Source: Streblospio benedicti
Lineage: Eukaryota > Annelida > Polychaeta > Spionida > Spionidae
Assembly (NCBI GenBank): GCA_019095985.1
Contig: JAGTTF010005776.1
Span: 27,391 to 91,390, forward strand
DNA: 64,000 bases
Direction of reading: 5' to 3'
Of the stretch, positions 1 to 10,920 are shown one piece after another. The first letter of the stretch is position 1, and each line of letters starts with the position of its first letter. The position numbers were made by a program, and so were the translations under genes. Under the pieces are notes generated by a model, which ran no database searches, was not told the origin of the DNA, and worked only from the letters and a program-made list of their open reading frames with translations.

Positions 1-13
1 CAAGGGGGTTCCA

Positions 14-553
14 ATGCCAATGAGCCGTCATTTTGAACCAGGAGATCTAGTGTATTTAGTCGCTGATAAATCCAAGCTACATGCACGTGAACGGTACTTA
101 GTGACCTCCACGGATGAAGAATGGTGCATAGTAAAGAAGTTCAATGGTCCGCGGCTTCGTAACACGTCATATAAGGTGAAATGTTCGGAGTGTATGCTCA
201 TTCCCAGCACAACCATCAAGCACCAACCGCGTCGCAGACAAGATTCCTATGTCAGCGAAGAGGAGGTGGAGGAAGTGAACGATATGGAGAATGACACAAA
301 CACAACAGATTCGCTCACGCATGATCTTTTACCAGCGGATGTTCCATCTGTTGTTCCTCCGCTGCCATCAGAGTTGGTTACTCCACTCCAATCTCCATCG
401 GGATCCGTTCATGAACCGCAGATAGCTGAGAGGGAACCATGGAATTCCACACTAAATGAAGACGAGACGAATGATGTTCTGCCTACCGAGAGTACAAGAC
501 CTAAGCGGATGCGGAAGCCCCCAAGCTGGCATAAAGACTTCGTCCGTCATTGA
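14..553 (+). mobile_element. Ty3/gypsy polyprotein, C-terminal end (integrase tail)
   Basis: The reading frame is open from the window edge to a stop at 553. Near its start it has a short SH3-like integrase C-terminal module (FEPGDLVYLVADKSKLH, then a pattern ending KCSECMLIP). An acidic, Pro/Ser/Thr-rich linker follows. The last residues, RPKRMRKPPSWHKDF, resemble the usual terminus of many metazoan Ty3/gypsy pol proteins. Integrase core, RNase H and RT would lie upstream, outside the window. It would act in the nucleus on element DNA. Treated as the 3' end of an LTR-retrotransposon fossil; whether the rest is whole cannot be judged from here. Confidence 0.8.
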
Positions 554-860
554 GTTAAATGTTGATATTGTGTAGTTCATAATTATGTTATTAAATATCA
601 ATAATAGATATATATGATGAAAAAGAAAGAAAAAGAGACCACGCCAGAGGATTATGTGATTGCGAGAGTGCATACTTTCGCTGTGTATAAATATGTTGTA
701 TAGTAGTACTACATTTTCTTCTTAATAAGTATTGTAATGTATGGTATTTGTCCCGCTGTTTCATTCGTTGTTTATGGTTCTGCACGCATAGTGCCTACGG
801 GCTGTTTGTGGTCTTATAATAAAGGTTTTGAAAGCAGCAGGATAGGCATGTGGGGTGGGG
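554..860 (+). mobile_element. probable 3' untranslated tail and 3' LTR of the same Ty3/gypsy element
   Basis: After the stop there is a purine-rich run at about 616-637 that could be a polypurine tract. A TATA-like stretch follows near 685 and an AATAAA-type signal near 816, the order expected in an LTR. No second LTR is in the window, so the ends are a guess. No coding sequence is seen here. Confidence 0.35.
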
Positions 861-861
861 T

Positions 862-1381
862 ACCGGTCATGAAAGTACAACAAGATGCATCATATATTTT
901 TATCTTCCCCATACTCTGAGGGTCATGAAACTGCTTGATGCCATTGCAGGAAGTTGGTGCGGGCTGAGAAAATCGCACATTTGTAAACTACTGACCGTGA
1001 AACGTGGAAGACCTCATATATATTATAGAAAATTCACATAGACCTTTAAGGCTTGTAAAATATCATATAAACTTATGGATAATAAGTGTATAAATGACAA
1101 AGATAATGTTTCACAGTGAAATCATCATGATTAATGCATTTTATACACCAAAAACATCCCAAAATGCGAGTAAAATGCCTTCAGTTTTGATTTTTCTGCG
1201 TCACGTAAATGCATCTCACTTTTCAATGAATTGAGATAATGCTACAATTTAAACTTTGATATTTGCCTATAATGGTCCTTGATACTTGAGTAGTATTGGA
1301 AGTTATCTCTGTCACCTTGTTTCTGATTGGCAGCCTATAAGGCTACCCCTACCCCAAAATTTCCAAAATACGCATTTTTTT
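862..1381. repeat. left terminal inverted repeat of candidate DNA transposon
   Basis: The reverse complement of about 1022-1381 aligns by eye with 4200-4556. Shared landmarks in order are a GGGGT-rich block followed by TTATAGGCTG, then GTATCAAG, GCATTAT, a TTTTA..CGCATTTT block, AATCATGAT, CATAAGTT and GAATTTTCT. I judge identity at about two thirds, so the element is old. The outer part (862-985) has no partner at 4556 but is matched in inverse orientation at 9320-9444. Confidence 0.6.
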
Positions 1382-1687
1382 TCAAAAATTGACCAATATG
1401 AAAATTTTGCTTTACTTATGGCATGGACGCTTGGCATACTGGTGTCTGGTGATAAGAAATAGTTGGTAAATCCACTGGACTATTATGCATTCATTAGAAA
1501 ATAATTTGCAACAGCAAATTTTATACTATTTTGAGCAAGTAAACAATGCATTGCAGTACTCTGTGAATACAAACATAATATGAAGCAAAATGTAGATATG
1601 AACATGCAGTTCTAAGTTTGATTCAATGTAGAAATACATAAATATGACCAGGTAATTGAAATAATAGAATGCAATATTATAATACTG

Positions 1688-2415
1688 ATGATGGAACCTG
1701 AAATTGAACTTGATAGCAGACACCAAAAACGTTTAAAAACAGAATTTGAGCAAACTCATTGTGTGTTTTGTGGCAAGAGATTCTGTTCACAAAATCCATG
1801 TGTCAATGTAAATCCTGCTAAGGTGTCATCCATTTTAAAGCCTGTAAGACAAGACAAGATTCTGTTGGTAAAAAGATACTCCAGTATGAGCAACAGATAT
1901 TGGAAGGAATCACTGTATTTTCTTACCATAGAGATTGTAGAGCGACGTACTGTAGTGCAGATCACATAAAACGAAGCCTCTCTAAAGCACAAAAACAAAT
2001 CCAGCCTTGTTCTACAAGTATTAATGGCTCAGGTGATGTCATATGTACCTCTTGCCAAGACGATGAGTGTAGTTCAACTAGTACAGGTCGAATAACCAGA
2101 TCGATTTCTGGAGAATCACCCTTTGATTGGAAAAATAGATGCTTCATATGTGGTGAGCTGTGTTCACCCAAAAAACGATCAGAATGGTCGATTGTTGAAG
2201 CTGTTATAAATGACAATAACACTTTGTACACCAAGATCTTGACGGCTGCGTATGAAAGAGGAGACACAACGATGATAACAAGATTGCATGGAGTTGTAAA
2301 TGGGGACTTGGTTGCAGTAGAGGCACGTTATCATAGAAAAAAGAATTGCGTGTCTACATATATCAATCCTCGTAATGTGTCATCACAAACTAAAGTAGGA
2401 TGTCATGATATTTGA
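1688..2415 (+). pseudogene. N-terminal Cys/His-rich part of the TIR-element protein
   Basis: Two overlapping frames (1688-1969 and 1900-2415) read as one protein interrupted by a shift near 1900-1930. The first has HCVFCGKRFCSQNP. The second has YHRDCRATYC soon after its start, CFICGELCSPKK in the middle, and a GDLVAVEARYHRKKNC segment near its end. Paired Cys with later YH..C motifs suggest treble-clef or other zinc-binding modules. In my memory this arrangement precedes the PIN-like region in a large family of uncharacterised invertebrate and fish proteins with domesticated-transposon character. It feeds directly into the nuclease-like region that follows. Role inferred: DNA or partner binding. 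Broken by at least one shift here and another near 2400. Confidence 0.6.
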
Positions 2416-3539
2416 TGGCCATGCAGTTATACAAAGTCTCCCGCTGCCTGATACTGTTCTTCCTAAGACCTTTGAATACATGGCAAAACAGTTTCTGGAC
2501 CACATAATTAGAAAGAGCAAGTCTATGGGTGTCCTTTCGCAGATCCATATTGTATTTGATAGATATTTTCCAGGCAGTGTCAAGTCTCAAAGAAGAGATG
2601 TACAAGGCAAGTCACAAATACTTGGTAAAGGGGGATGCTACCCTGCCACAAGGTATTAGTTGGAAAGATTTTCTCTCTGTACCAGAAAATAAAGCCAGTC
2701 TTGCCAGGTATTACACAGAATACATAACCAAGCAAGGAAGTAGTTTTACTCAGGGTCTCTGTATTTACATCAGTGGTGGCCAAGACGAAGATTGTAAACA
2801 AATTACAACATCAATACAATCAGTGCCAGCATTGAAATCAAATGTTGAAGAAGCAGATACAAGAATAATCCTTCATGCTGTTTATGCTGCAAACAGAGGA
2901 GCCAATTCACTTGTGGTCTGTAGCCCTGATACTGACGTATTAGTATTGCTGATACACCATCGTAGTATGATTAATGTTGCAGATATTCATTTCATGACAG
3001 GGAAAAAGGAGAAATTATTTGACAACACACGTTTTATTCCTGTTCATTTGATCCATCGCAGCATGACCGAGGCTCAGCTGAATATCCTTCTTCCCGTGTT
3101 TGGACTCTCTGGCTGTGATACTGTCAGCTCCTTTCGGTATATTGGAAAAAAGAAAGCATTTAATGCTATGATGCGAGACGCTGATGTTGCAAAGGAGATG
3201 GGGACCTTAGGCAATACACCTCAAATACAGGCTGCGGAGAAACTTGCTGCAGAACGATTTGTATGCACATTGTATGGGCACAGAAGCATTGGTTCATTGA
3301 ATGAGCTGCGATGTTTGAAAGCAGAAAAGGGTACCTGTGTTAAACGTCTACCTCCAACTCAAGATAGCTTTCTCTTGCATCTCCTCCGTACAGTATACCA
3401 GCTTTATGTATGGAAACAAGCAACAGTTGCCATGAATGTCTATCCAAATCCAATAGAATATGGTTTTGAATCCGATGGAGATGAAATAATTCCTAAAATG
3501 ATGTCCCAAACTGCAGCAGCACCAGAGCTTTTTGAATGA
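2405..3539 (+). pseudogene. PIN/FEN1-like nuclease region of the TIR-element protein
   Basis: The region begins with FDGHAVIQSL, a possible first metal-binding Asp, and continues to IVFDRYFPGSVKSQ. After a shift near 2590-2600 it resumes in the frame that is open to 3539. That frame carries EEADTRIILHA, then VCSPDTDVLVLL, then FGLSGCDTVSS and IGKKKAF. The order D ... E..D ... D.D ... GCD ... G.GKK.A resembles the PIN/FEN1 (XPG) nuclease fold, in which spaced acidic residues bind metal and a GCD plus helix-hairpin motif contacts DNA. The C-terminus is about 150 residues with no motif I know. An XPG-like nuclease is known in part of the Academ transposon superfamily, which is one candidate home. 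No separate transposase is seen. The N-terminal exon or frame lies just upstream. Confidence 0.6.
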
Positions 3540-4199
3540 CATTGTATGTGATTGCCATGACTCGTGTTCTTTGAATTGCGTATGCATTAAAAACAACCAA
3601 CCCTGTACAAAAGCTTGTTCTTGTGAAGTGGAAGATTGTCAGAAACAACTCAATGTAAAAAAAATATCTTTATTTTTCATATGAAAATAATGAACTATGC
3701 ATATGTAAAATATGATTTTATTTATATCTTTGTCTCTTTGGTTTGGGAACAAGAATTATGCATTACAATTTTCTGTTTGGTATCAAACACTAAATTATGA
3801 GACGAAATGTATCTTTGTATCAATCCTAGTAAAAATTAGGAACTTCAGCCAATTAGAGGTAGAGATAACATTAAAGGCTATGAAGAAATTGCAAGGTAAC
3901 CTAGAATAGTCATATTGATAGGCAGGCATCAAGGGGCAAATGAAATGTATTTCATTGCTTATTTGACAGGACTTTTATAGCATCATCACTTTACAATTTC
4001 AAGATAGTCATTCATGTGGCACAGGAATTATAGATTTTGTTGTATTTCAAATGCATTTGTTGACTATATGAGAGAAGAAAGGCTAGAAACATATCAGTTA
4101 GCATTACAATGCTTTACATCTTCCTCTAGATACAGAATGTCAAGGTTCTATACAATGAATTAAAGGTTCTTATAGCTTTTAGTCATTGTTAGCGAAAAC
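3540..4199. other. 3' flank of nuclease-like gene, non-coding
   Basis: An AT-rich stretch between the stop at 3539 and the right inverted repeat. I see no frame with family similarity and no repeat partner in the window. It probably is the element's 3' untranslated region. Confidence 0.4.
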
Positions 4200-4556
4200 C
4201 GTCATTTTTTTTCATATTTAGGGGTGGGGGTAGCATTATAGGCTGTACAAACAAGAAAAAGTGACACAGATAATTCTTAATGATGTTAAGGTATCAAGAT
4301 GTATTATAAGTAAATTTTAAAATTTTAATTAGAGCATTATGTTGATTCATTTTGAAGATAGAGACATTTAAGCGCCTCAAAATATTCAAAGCCGAAAGGA
4401 TTTTATACGCATTTTTGGGTTATTTTGATGAATAAAATAGATTTTTAATCATGATTTGTCTTCAATATATTATTTTTTATTTTCACCCATCTATTATACA
4501 TAAGTTAACATGCTTTTCAATGAACTTTGATGAATTTTCTGAAAATTATACGGGCA
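4200..4556. repeat. right terminal inverted repeat of candidate DNA transposon
   Basis: Inverse partner of about 1022-1381. The match runs outward from GGGGTGGGGGTAGCATTATA to GAATTTTCTGAAAATTATA and then stops. The right end therefore looks about 140-150 bp shorter than the left, either truncated or misjudged. Confidence 0.6.
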
Positions 4557-5406
4557 CGCCAGTGCCTGCCCCTATATGTACTGTTGACACCGGAAGTTTG
4601 AATTACACCGGAAATTTTTCTACTTTGGAGCCGGCTTATCCTTATTATTTCATTGGTGCCACGCCCACTTCCACAAAGACCCGTTACGGGAAAATGACTG
4701 ACGGGCTAGTCCCTTTTTAACAAAGTAAACATGGACACGAGAACACCCATTTTCCCACCCTCTTCAAATACAAAATCATGTTTTACTGATAATAATCAAT
4801 TATCTTGGTGATAGTTTGAATGGTTTCCTTAATATATTTTATTATCTGTTGAATGCGATACAAATAAGTGTTTAGATCACTATGTTTCTGTCGAACTGAA
4901 CTAATAAAAATCACTCAAACGTGGAAGTCGGATTGACTAGTCTAGACTAGTGTGTGCCGTAGCTGTCAAAAGCGGCCTTTTTTGCCAAATAAAGAGATAT
5001 AATATGAGCTGAAAGTGTGAAAATAAGAATCTGCATCGAATTTTATATCTCCTATGCATGTGACTAAGATAATTTTTGGACTTGTCAATAACACTATGTG
5101 GATAAACCAAAATGCGATTGTTGATGGTAGATCTAGGTATAGGTGTCAAAAGTAGGTTGCACTGTCAGACTGACTTCACAAAAAAAAACAGGATTGGAAA
5201 ATCAATATGGCACTTGGCTTAAGTATTGCAAAGCCAAAGTACTAGTAGTATTAGTATTAGAAGTGGTACTGCTTTTTGTTTTCAATGTCGTGTTTTGATA
5301 AAAATTCAAATATATCTAACATATATGTTTGTCTAATGACAGTGGACTCTATATGACAATGTGGAGAATGTTGTGCATCGTGAGGATGGATAGACTGTGT
5401 CTGTGT

Positions 5407-6232
5407 GATCTCATTCAATTCAATTCAAATTATTTTATTTGTACACATACATGCAAATAACATTAGAATACAAGGATTAATTTTTAATAATAAAAAAATG
5501 ATTAATGCATATATGCTACAAAACAGAGAGCACTAAAAGCCTTTGGTATAAAGCCAATTGCTTATTTCCATAGTGGCACTGGATTGATCACATGATACAG
5601 GACGGCAATTTATCACATTGTACTAATAAAATAACAAAACTAAATAATTAAACAAATAATATATAAATAAGTTAAGAACTGGGATCACAGATATCATAGT
5701 ACTACATCACAAACTCATTTTTTTCTTTTATCTTGCATCGTATTAAATAGATATTTTTACATTTATTTTTAAAATCGTCTTTAGTTTTAGTACATTTAAT
5801 ATATTTTGGTAAATTATTCCACATTTTGCTCCATTATACATAAAGGATTTGCTACCATGAGATTTTACATGTGGAACGACATAACAATTTTCACTCTTTC
5901 AGGTATTGTGTGAATGGATATCTGCCACTCTTTTTTAAATGTACATAGGTAAGTTGGTGCCAAACCAACCAAAAAATATTGTACATCATATTACAAGATA
6001 AATAATTAAAAACGACTTTCAACATTCAAATATTTCACTTTCCTAAAATCTGTACATAGTAAATGATGCCTATTGCCATATCCCAGAATATATCTAACCA
6101 TCTTGTTTTGTGCTGTTTGTAATTTTCAAATTTTTAAGCATTGTTTCCAACCCTCTGTAATAAACATTTAAAACCATAATCTAGAATGTTGTGACCAGGA
6201 AAGCTGAACACAATAATTGTATAGATCTCATT
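5407..6232 (-). mobile_element. 5'-truncated LINE 3' end with target-site duplication
   Basis: The insertion at 5416-6223 is bounded by GATCTCATT at 5407-5415 and 6224-6232. Copy B has a single GATCTCATT at the matching place, which proves an insertion with a 9-bp duplication. Read on the minus strand it codes a degraded C-terminus with SFMYNGAKMWNNLPKYIKC, the W-N-LP motif that closes many CR1/Jockey-type reverse transcriptases. It ends in a (TTGAA)-like repeat tail at the left edge (5416-5430). RT catalytic motifs and endonuclease are missing because of 5' truncation. The clade is not resolved. Confidence 0.8.
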
Positions 6233-6639
6233 AGCAAATTGTGCATTTTCATAATGTTTTGATTTGTAATATATATAAACACCCTCCCGGACCCAGGACC
6301 CAGATGTGGTATTAAAGCCAAATATTAGCCTGCTAAAGGTTTCACTTCAAAACCTAGATCTACGCATACATTACAGTTTGTATGAATGGACAGGTGATTG
6401 AATCATTCGTGAATGAAGTTTGATAAGATTGGTAGTGTGTGTCAGCAAAAATAAACAAGGCAAACTCAATCATGAGAGTGATAAGATTAAAAGAAATAGA
6501 TGCGGTCGCCAGTGTCTCCGACAACCGTCAGTCTCATCATGTCACTAAAATGTACATGTGACTAGACTCTGACATCTAGATTCATTTGCTTACCTACAAC
6601 AATGTTCATGAAGAAAGCTTTCTAGTATTATTGTAAGGC

Positions 6640-7030
6640 ACTTGTTAGACCTCATCTTAAATATGCCGACCAAGTCTGGGCTCCATAACCCCAAGAAAGA
6701 TATTGAGACATTAGAGAATACGCAATGGAGGGCAACCAAGCTAATTCCTGGATACAAAGAACTAGATTATGAGCAGAGACCAACACTAGGCTATCGTAGA
6801 CATGATAGAATTATAAAAAACATACTGGCTGGAAAATACTAGTTTCAACAACGATCTGATGACAGAGGCCTAATATTAGAAAGATATGGGTAGACCTGAA
6901 CTCTGTACCACATGAGAAAGATTTTAGTTTGATATTAAATAACCAGCTAAAGTTTGATTGCGGCATTGAGATTCATAGATCAAGATCAAGAAGAGGATCA
7001 CAGTCAAGATTATGTTGATTTTGTAAGTGT
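6640..7030 (+). pseudogene. LINE reverse transcriptase C-terminal fragment in copy A
   Basis: This fragment reads LVRPHLKYADQVW then KKDIETLENTQWRATKLIPG and YKELDYEQR, matching the thumb and C-terminal part of non-LTR reverse transcriptases of the CR1/Jockey assemblage. The start of the motif is shifted relative to the longest frame. Copy B keeps the same stretch at 33815-34260. No YADD box or endonuclease is nearby. It was already present before the A/B duplication and is unrelated to the later minus-strand LINE insertion at 5416. Confidence 0.7.
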
Positions 7031-8892
7031 ATAGATTTATTTTGATACAATACTGTCAAATTAGTATGCAAGTTTTTGCCTGCAATATTCTGTAAAATAT
7101 AGAAAAGTATTAAGCATAATTTGAATCAATTTACATTGTACTTTTCATGTTAATTTTGTCATTCATGGCTATCAGATTTTTGCGATTTTCATCTATGAAT
7201 AATTTTGTGACTATTTTATTTTTGTCCATCCTGGACCTACTTTACATAGGCTATAAATGTTTGCTGACTATCTAAATCTGCATTTTTACACCTACCCACG
7301 AAATTCGCGTATTAAACCGTGCGCAAACATTTCCAGTTATACAGTAATATAAATGTTACATTTAGATAAATATTTGTGAAAATAAATATTGTTAATACTG
7401 TAAAGCGAGAATGTTTTTGGAAAAAGTAAAGTGTGTAAATTTGAACTATGAATATTATAGGTTGTGTTAGTTTCAGTAATTCCTATGTGTGCAATCGAAT
7501 GTAAAAAAGTTCAGCAAAACTTAATTTTGTGATTACCACCATTACCACCATTCTGATCTATTTCAGACTTATGGGTCTAGTCCTAAAAATAATAGCTGCT
7601 GCACGTGTTTTTGTTTGTAAACAATGTTACTACGGGTTCAGCAATCAACATAGTTCCTTAAACTTAGAAATATTGACTATATATGGTGTATGGCGGTTGC
7701 TTGTGCAGTAATTTGGGACATACTTGAGAGAGGGTGCACTTTTTGTACCTGCTTGCAAATTTTCAAGCAGATTCATAGAGTTTAATTTGGAGAAAAGGGT
7801 GTGAGTGACTGGTGGTGTTTGTTGAGAAACCACCATTGTTGGGCTTTCTGCAGGTGACGAAAAATAGGTACTTTTTGTTGCAAATCAATTTAAAAAGAAA
7901 TCCACACACACAAGGTTGTCAATTTTTAATATGTTGGACACACTGCAAATTCATGCTAGTGTGTATTGAAACGCTATAGATATGAAGGATTTGAGGCCAA
8001 ATGAGGCCAGTTTTGCTGTCTGGTGTAAACTTTATGATAACTAAATCACCTCCAATCAGATTTCCATGGCAACCAAGTATTGTGTGGACTAAAAATGTAT
8101 GTTTTTTGCATGGAATTTAATTGAATCTGCATCTCTTTTCTAATAAAAAACAGCTTCTCTATGTTTATCAAAAACTGAATGAGACATGAGAGATTTCAAA
8201 AGGGCACACTTTGGTAGCTGCACACAGCAATGGCAAATCAGAAAATCCCCAATCATTCTAGGACTAGACCCTTATTCAATTGCTTCAACGTAGTGTAAAA
8301 CATATTCTCGTGGATGGAGGACGATTCACCATGAGATGGACAGATAATATTTTGCTCAAATATTTAGTGATAAGGCATATAAATTGATATACCATGCTTA
8401 AGTGTGTATCTGCTTGTAAATTTCATCTCAATACTTCATTTCAATATTTGGTTATAGTATTCGTAGATCATAAAAACTGATAGCAATATACTTATGACAC
8501 TATATCAACATTTTGTCAGGTTGTGGATGCTTAGGTGAGAGTTTTTGTCATAGCCTAGTTTTATTGTTTACTCTCAAATTCAGTCATACATGATAGTATC
8601 TTTAAACAGAATTGAATGTGTAAATGTGTACTTTCATTTGTTATTTTTCATTTATTTGAAAGCATTGTTATCTATGAATAAATACACCAAATAGTAGTAC
8701 ATTTTTGTTTGAACTGTTTTATATTTCATCATTCACAGGGCCACACTACGTTCCCAAAACCAGCATCAAGAGTAACTTCATGATCAGAATAATAATAAAA
8801 AAATAAAGAAAAAAAATCAGCGAGAATAAAGCTCCTAAAAAATTGACACAGCACCGATGTTTCTCAAATTTCACCTCTAACAGTTTGAGAAA

Positions 8893-9239
8893 TACCCCCA
8901 CATATTATATGTTCTAGAGTATTTTGATGGCAAAGTTGGGCTAAAATGTGTATTGTGCAAGTGTTCATGAAATCCGGCACACCTTTGCAAGTGACTGCGC
9001 CGTGTATTCTAGGATATTTTGTCATTAAACGAACACTTATTTTTTCTATAATTCTGTGGTCTGTTGCTAGCTGTGGCTGGTGTTAGGGTTTGTCTATTTA
9101 TAAAAAAGAGGGTATTAGTCAGGAGAGCGGCGCACACACACACCTACATGTAGCTCACCCAAGTTATTAGTAACTCAATTTCTGTCACCTTTCTTAGGTA
9201 CTGCCTATTCCTATTCATACAAAATTGCATGTTATACAC
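8893..9239. other. intergenic, nothing recognised
   Basis: Unique AT-rich sequence with a short CA-rich run near 9130. No coding frame or window repeat is seen. Confidence 0.4.
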
Positions 9240-9269
9240 GGGCGGGCCCCGTACTATGACCATGTCATT

Positions 9270-9444
9270 ATAATATTATGAGATATGTGTAGTTTGAACC
9301 TTTTCGCCATAGCCTGTTAACAAATGTGCGATTTTCTCAGCTTTCTCCAACTTCCTGCAATGGCATCAAGCAGTTTCATGACCTTCAGGGTATATGGGGA
9401 AGATAAAAATATATGATGCATCTTGTTGTACTTTCATGACCGGT
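9270..9444. repeat. isolated terminal-repeat fragment, inverse of 862-985
   Basis: 9320-9444 is close to the exact reverse complement of 862-985. Shared landmarks are CAAATGTGCGATTTTCTCAG, CTTCCTGCAATGGCATCAAG and GATGCATCTTGTTGTACTTT. Weaker similarity to the left repeat may run on to about 9270. No nuclease gene is attached. It looks like a stray end of the same element family. Confidence 0.65.
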
Positions 9445-9770
9445 TGCTCCTTAAATAACAGACTTTTTTGAGGCCCTGCTGCACAGCTATCTGTCAAAGT
9501 TCTTATAACAGCCAAAACTAGTGGCAGTAGATATTATGGTGAATTAGATCTACTCACTACTATAGACTACTGCTAGTACTAGATGATCTTGTAGATCTAT
9601 AGCTCTTGTTTGGGCCGTGTAGTCTGGATATACATGCTAGATCATGAAAGTTCAAAATCAAGGTCGACCACTGATCATCTCATTACTGGTAGATCTATCT
9701 ATGAAAGTAATTAAATGGGAATCATATAAAATATTCAGTGGTTTTATACACTGGCTTGTACCTAATTAAT
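9445..9770. other. intergenic, rich in CTAG and GATC words
   Basis: No coding frame. Short words such as CTAG, GATCT and ACTAG recur in 9540-9680 without a fixed period. Confidence 0.3.
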
Positions 9771-9771
9771 T

Positions 9772-10020
9772 GCGTCCGTCCATCCATCCATCCGTCCGGC
9801 CCATCCCGGTTCGTTACCCCTCTACAGGTCACATCGTTTGAGCTAGGATGCTCAAATTTGGCATGTCGATTGGAAATGGTGACCACAAAACCCTATTTCA
9901 CATGGGCCCAAACGGTCCATATTTGGGCCCCATTTGTTGGACATTTAAAGTGTTTACCTATTTTAATGTCTTTTGAACCTTACATTTTATATATGCGTTT
10001 TAAATAAAAACTGACACATG
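9772..10020. repeat. repeat element with (CCGT/CCAT)n tetranucleotide
   Basis: A CGTCCGTCCATCCATCCATC run is followed by a sequence containing GCTCAAATTTGGCATG. The same layout (CCGT microsatellite, then a body with CAATGAAACTTGG) recurs at 19081-19200. That suggests a family of non-autonomous elements seeded by a tetranucleotide. Ends are not defined. Confidence 0.35.
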
Positions 10021-10372
10021 CGTTTTGCATTTTGCGGTTCAAGCTTTTAATGGCGACGGGTCACGGTGTTTTTATTTCACAAATAATATAATATAGATTT
10101 GTCATCATACAAGAATCATGCCAGCTTCCAATACAAGCGACTCAACTTCAACAAGGTTGTGGGCCCCTGGCATGTGGGTAGACTTTATTATGACGGTGAC
10201 CCTGTTAAATAAGAACTGTGGGAAACAAAATTTAAAAGGTTATCTGCGTTTGCAAAAATTGGGTGTGGCTTTGAAGGTCGGCACATTTACGGAAACCAAA
10301 AAGAGTGAAAACGAATGCTTTGCGGAGATGATCCAATTTTGGGCCCGATACAAGTCTCTCCATTGTTATCGA
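10021..10372. other. unrecognised sequence before the gap
   Basis: A plus-strand frame from 10118 is open up to the gap. It shows no motif I know and has ordinary composition, so I do not call it a gene. Confidence 0.3.
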
Positions 10373-10472
10373 NNNNNNNNNNNNNNNNNNNNNNNNNNNN
10401 NNNNNNNNNNNNNNNNNNNNNNNNNNNNNNNNNNNNNNNNNNNNNNNNNNNNNNNNNNNNNNNNNNNNNNNN
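10373..10472. other. assembly gap (100 N)
   Basis: Exactly 100 undetermined bases, the usual placeholder for a gap of unknown size. Frames that appear to cross it are artefacts. Confidence 0.99.
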
Positions 10473-10749
10473 AGTATTATCGTGTAGTAGATCGCGGAGT
10501 AGAAATAGTGTGGTGTGTGTTTTTGCAGAGTATAAACAAGGCAGTTGTTGCAAGGTGTATTGTAAAGCATGATACTGTAACCTAGGTGTTGTGACAGTAT
10601 ATGTTTTTGTAAATGTATTTTCCTGATGGCTTGTTTTTAGTTAGTCAGTTTTTTGTTTTTGGGAGAGAAGGGTCACACTGAAACATTGTTCACAATAAAA
10701 TGTTCACAATAAATTATACATAGATCCAATGACAGGACCAAGAAGTAGA

Positions 10750-10920
10750 GAAGTACTGGAAGTGGAAGTATTGGAAGTGGAAAGCATTCTTGATATTGGA
10801 GGACACTGGGGAAAGCATACTTGATATTGGAAGTGGAAGTATCGGAAGGGAAAAGCATTCTTGATATTGGAGGACACTGAAGGAAAAGCATACGTGACAC
10901 TGGAGGACACTGGATGTGTG
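10750..10920. repeat. degenerate minisatellite
   Basis: The phrases TTGATATTGGAGGACACTG, GGAAGTGGAAGTAT and GGAAAGCAT recur three or four times each with small changes. The unit is about 40-55 bp. It produces proline/serine-like open frames on the minus strand that are not genes. Confidence 0.7.

Larger units (their letters stand above)
4617..8892 (+). repeat. duplicated unit, copy A (3.45 kb plus a LINE insertion)
   Basis: The sequence from TTTCTACTTTGGAGCC to about TTTGAGAAAT is repeated in the same orientation at 32687-36133. Only scattered substitutions and small indels separate the two. Copy A alone contains the 808-bp insertion 5416-6223. The unit holds a decayed LINE reverse-transcriptase fragment at about 6640-7030; the rest is non-coding and AT-rich. 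The unit has no obvious terminal inverted repeats or LTRs. Confidence 0.85.

Noticed and set aside
862-4556. Polinton or other virus-like identity for the TIR element
   Set aside because: The element is only about 3.7 kb, with one gene and no polymerase, integrase or capsid wording.
4451-4720. 89-codon plus-strand frame across the right inverted repeat and the start of copy A
   Set aside because: It spans two unrelated elements and is not conserved in copy B.
10118-10585. Frames apparently crossing 10373-10472
   Set aside because: They pass through 100 undetermined bases; continuity is an artefact.
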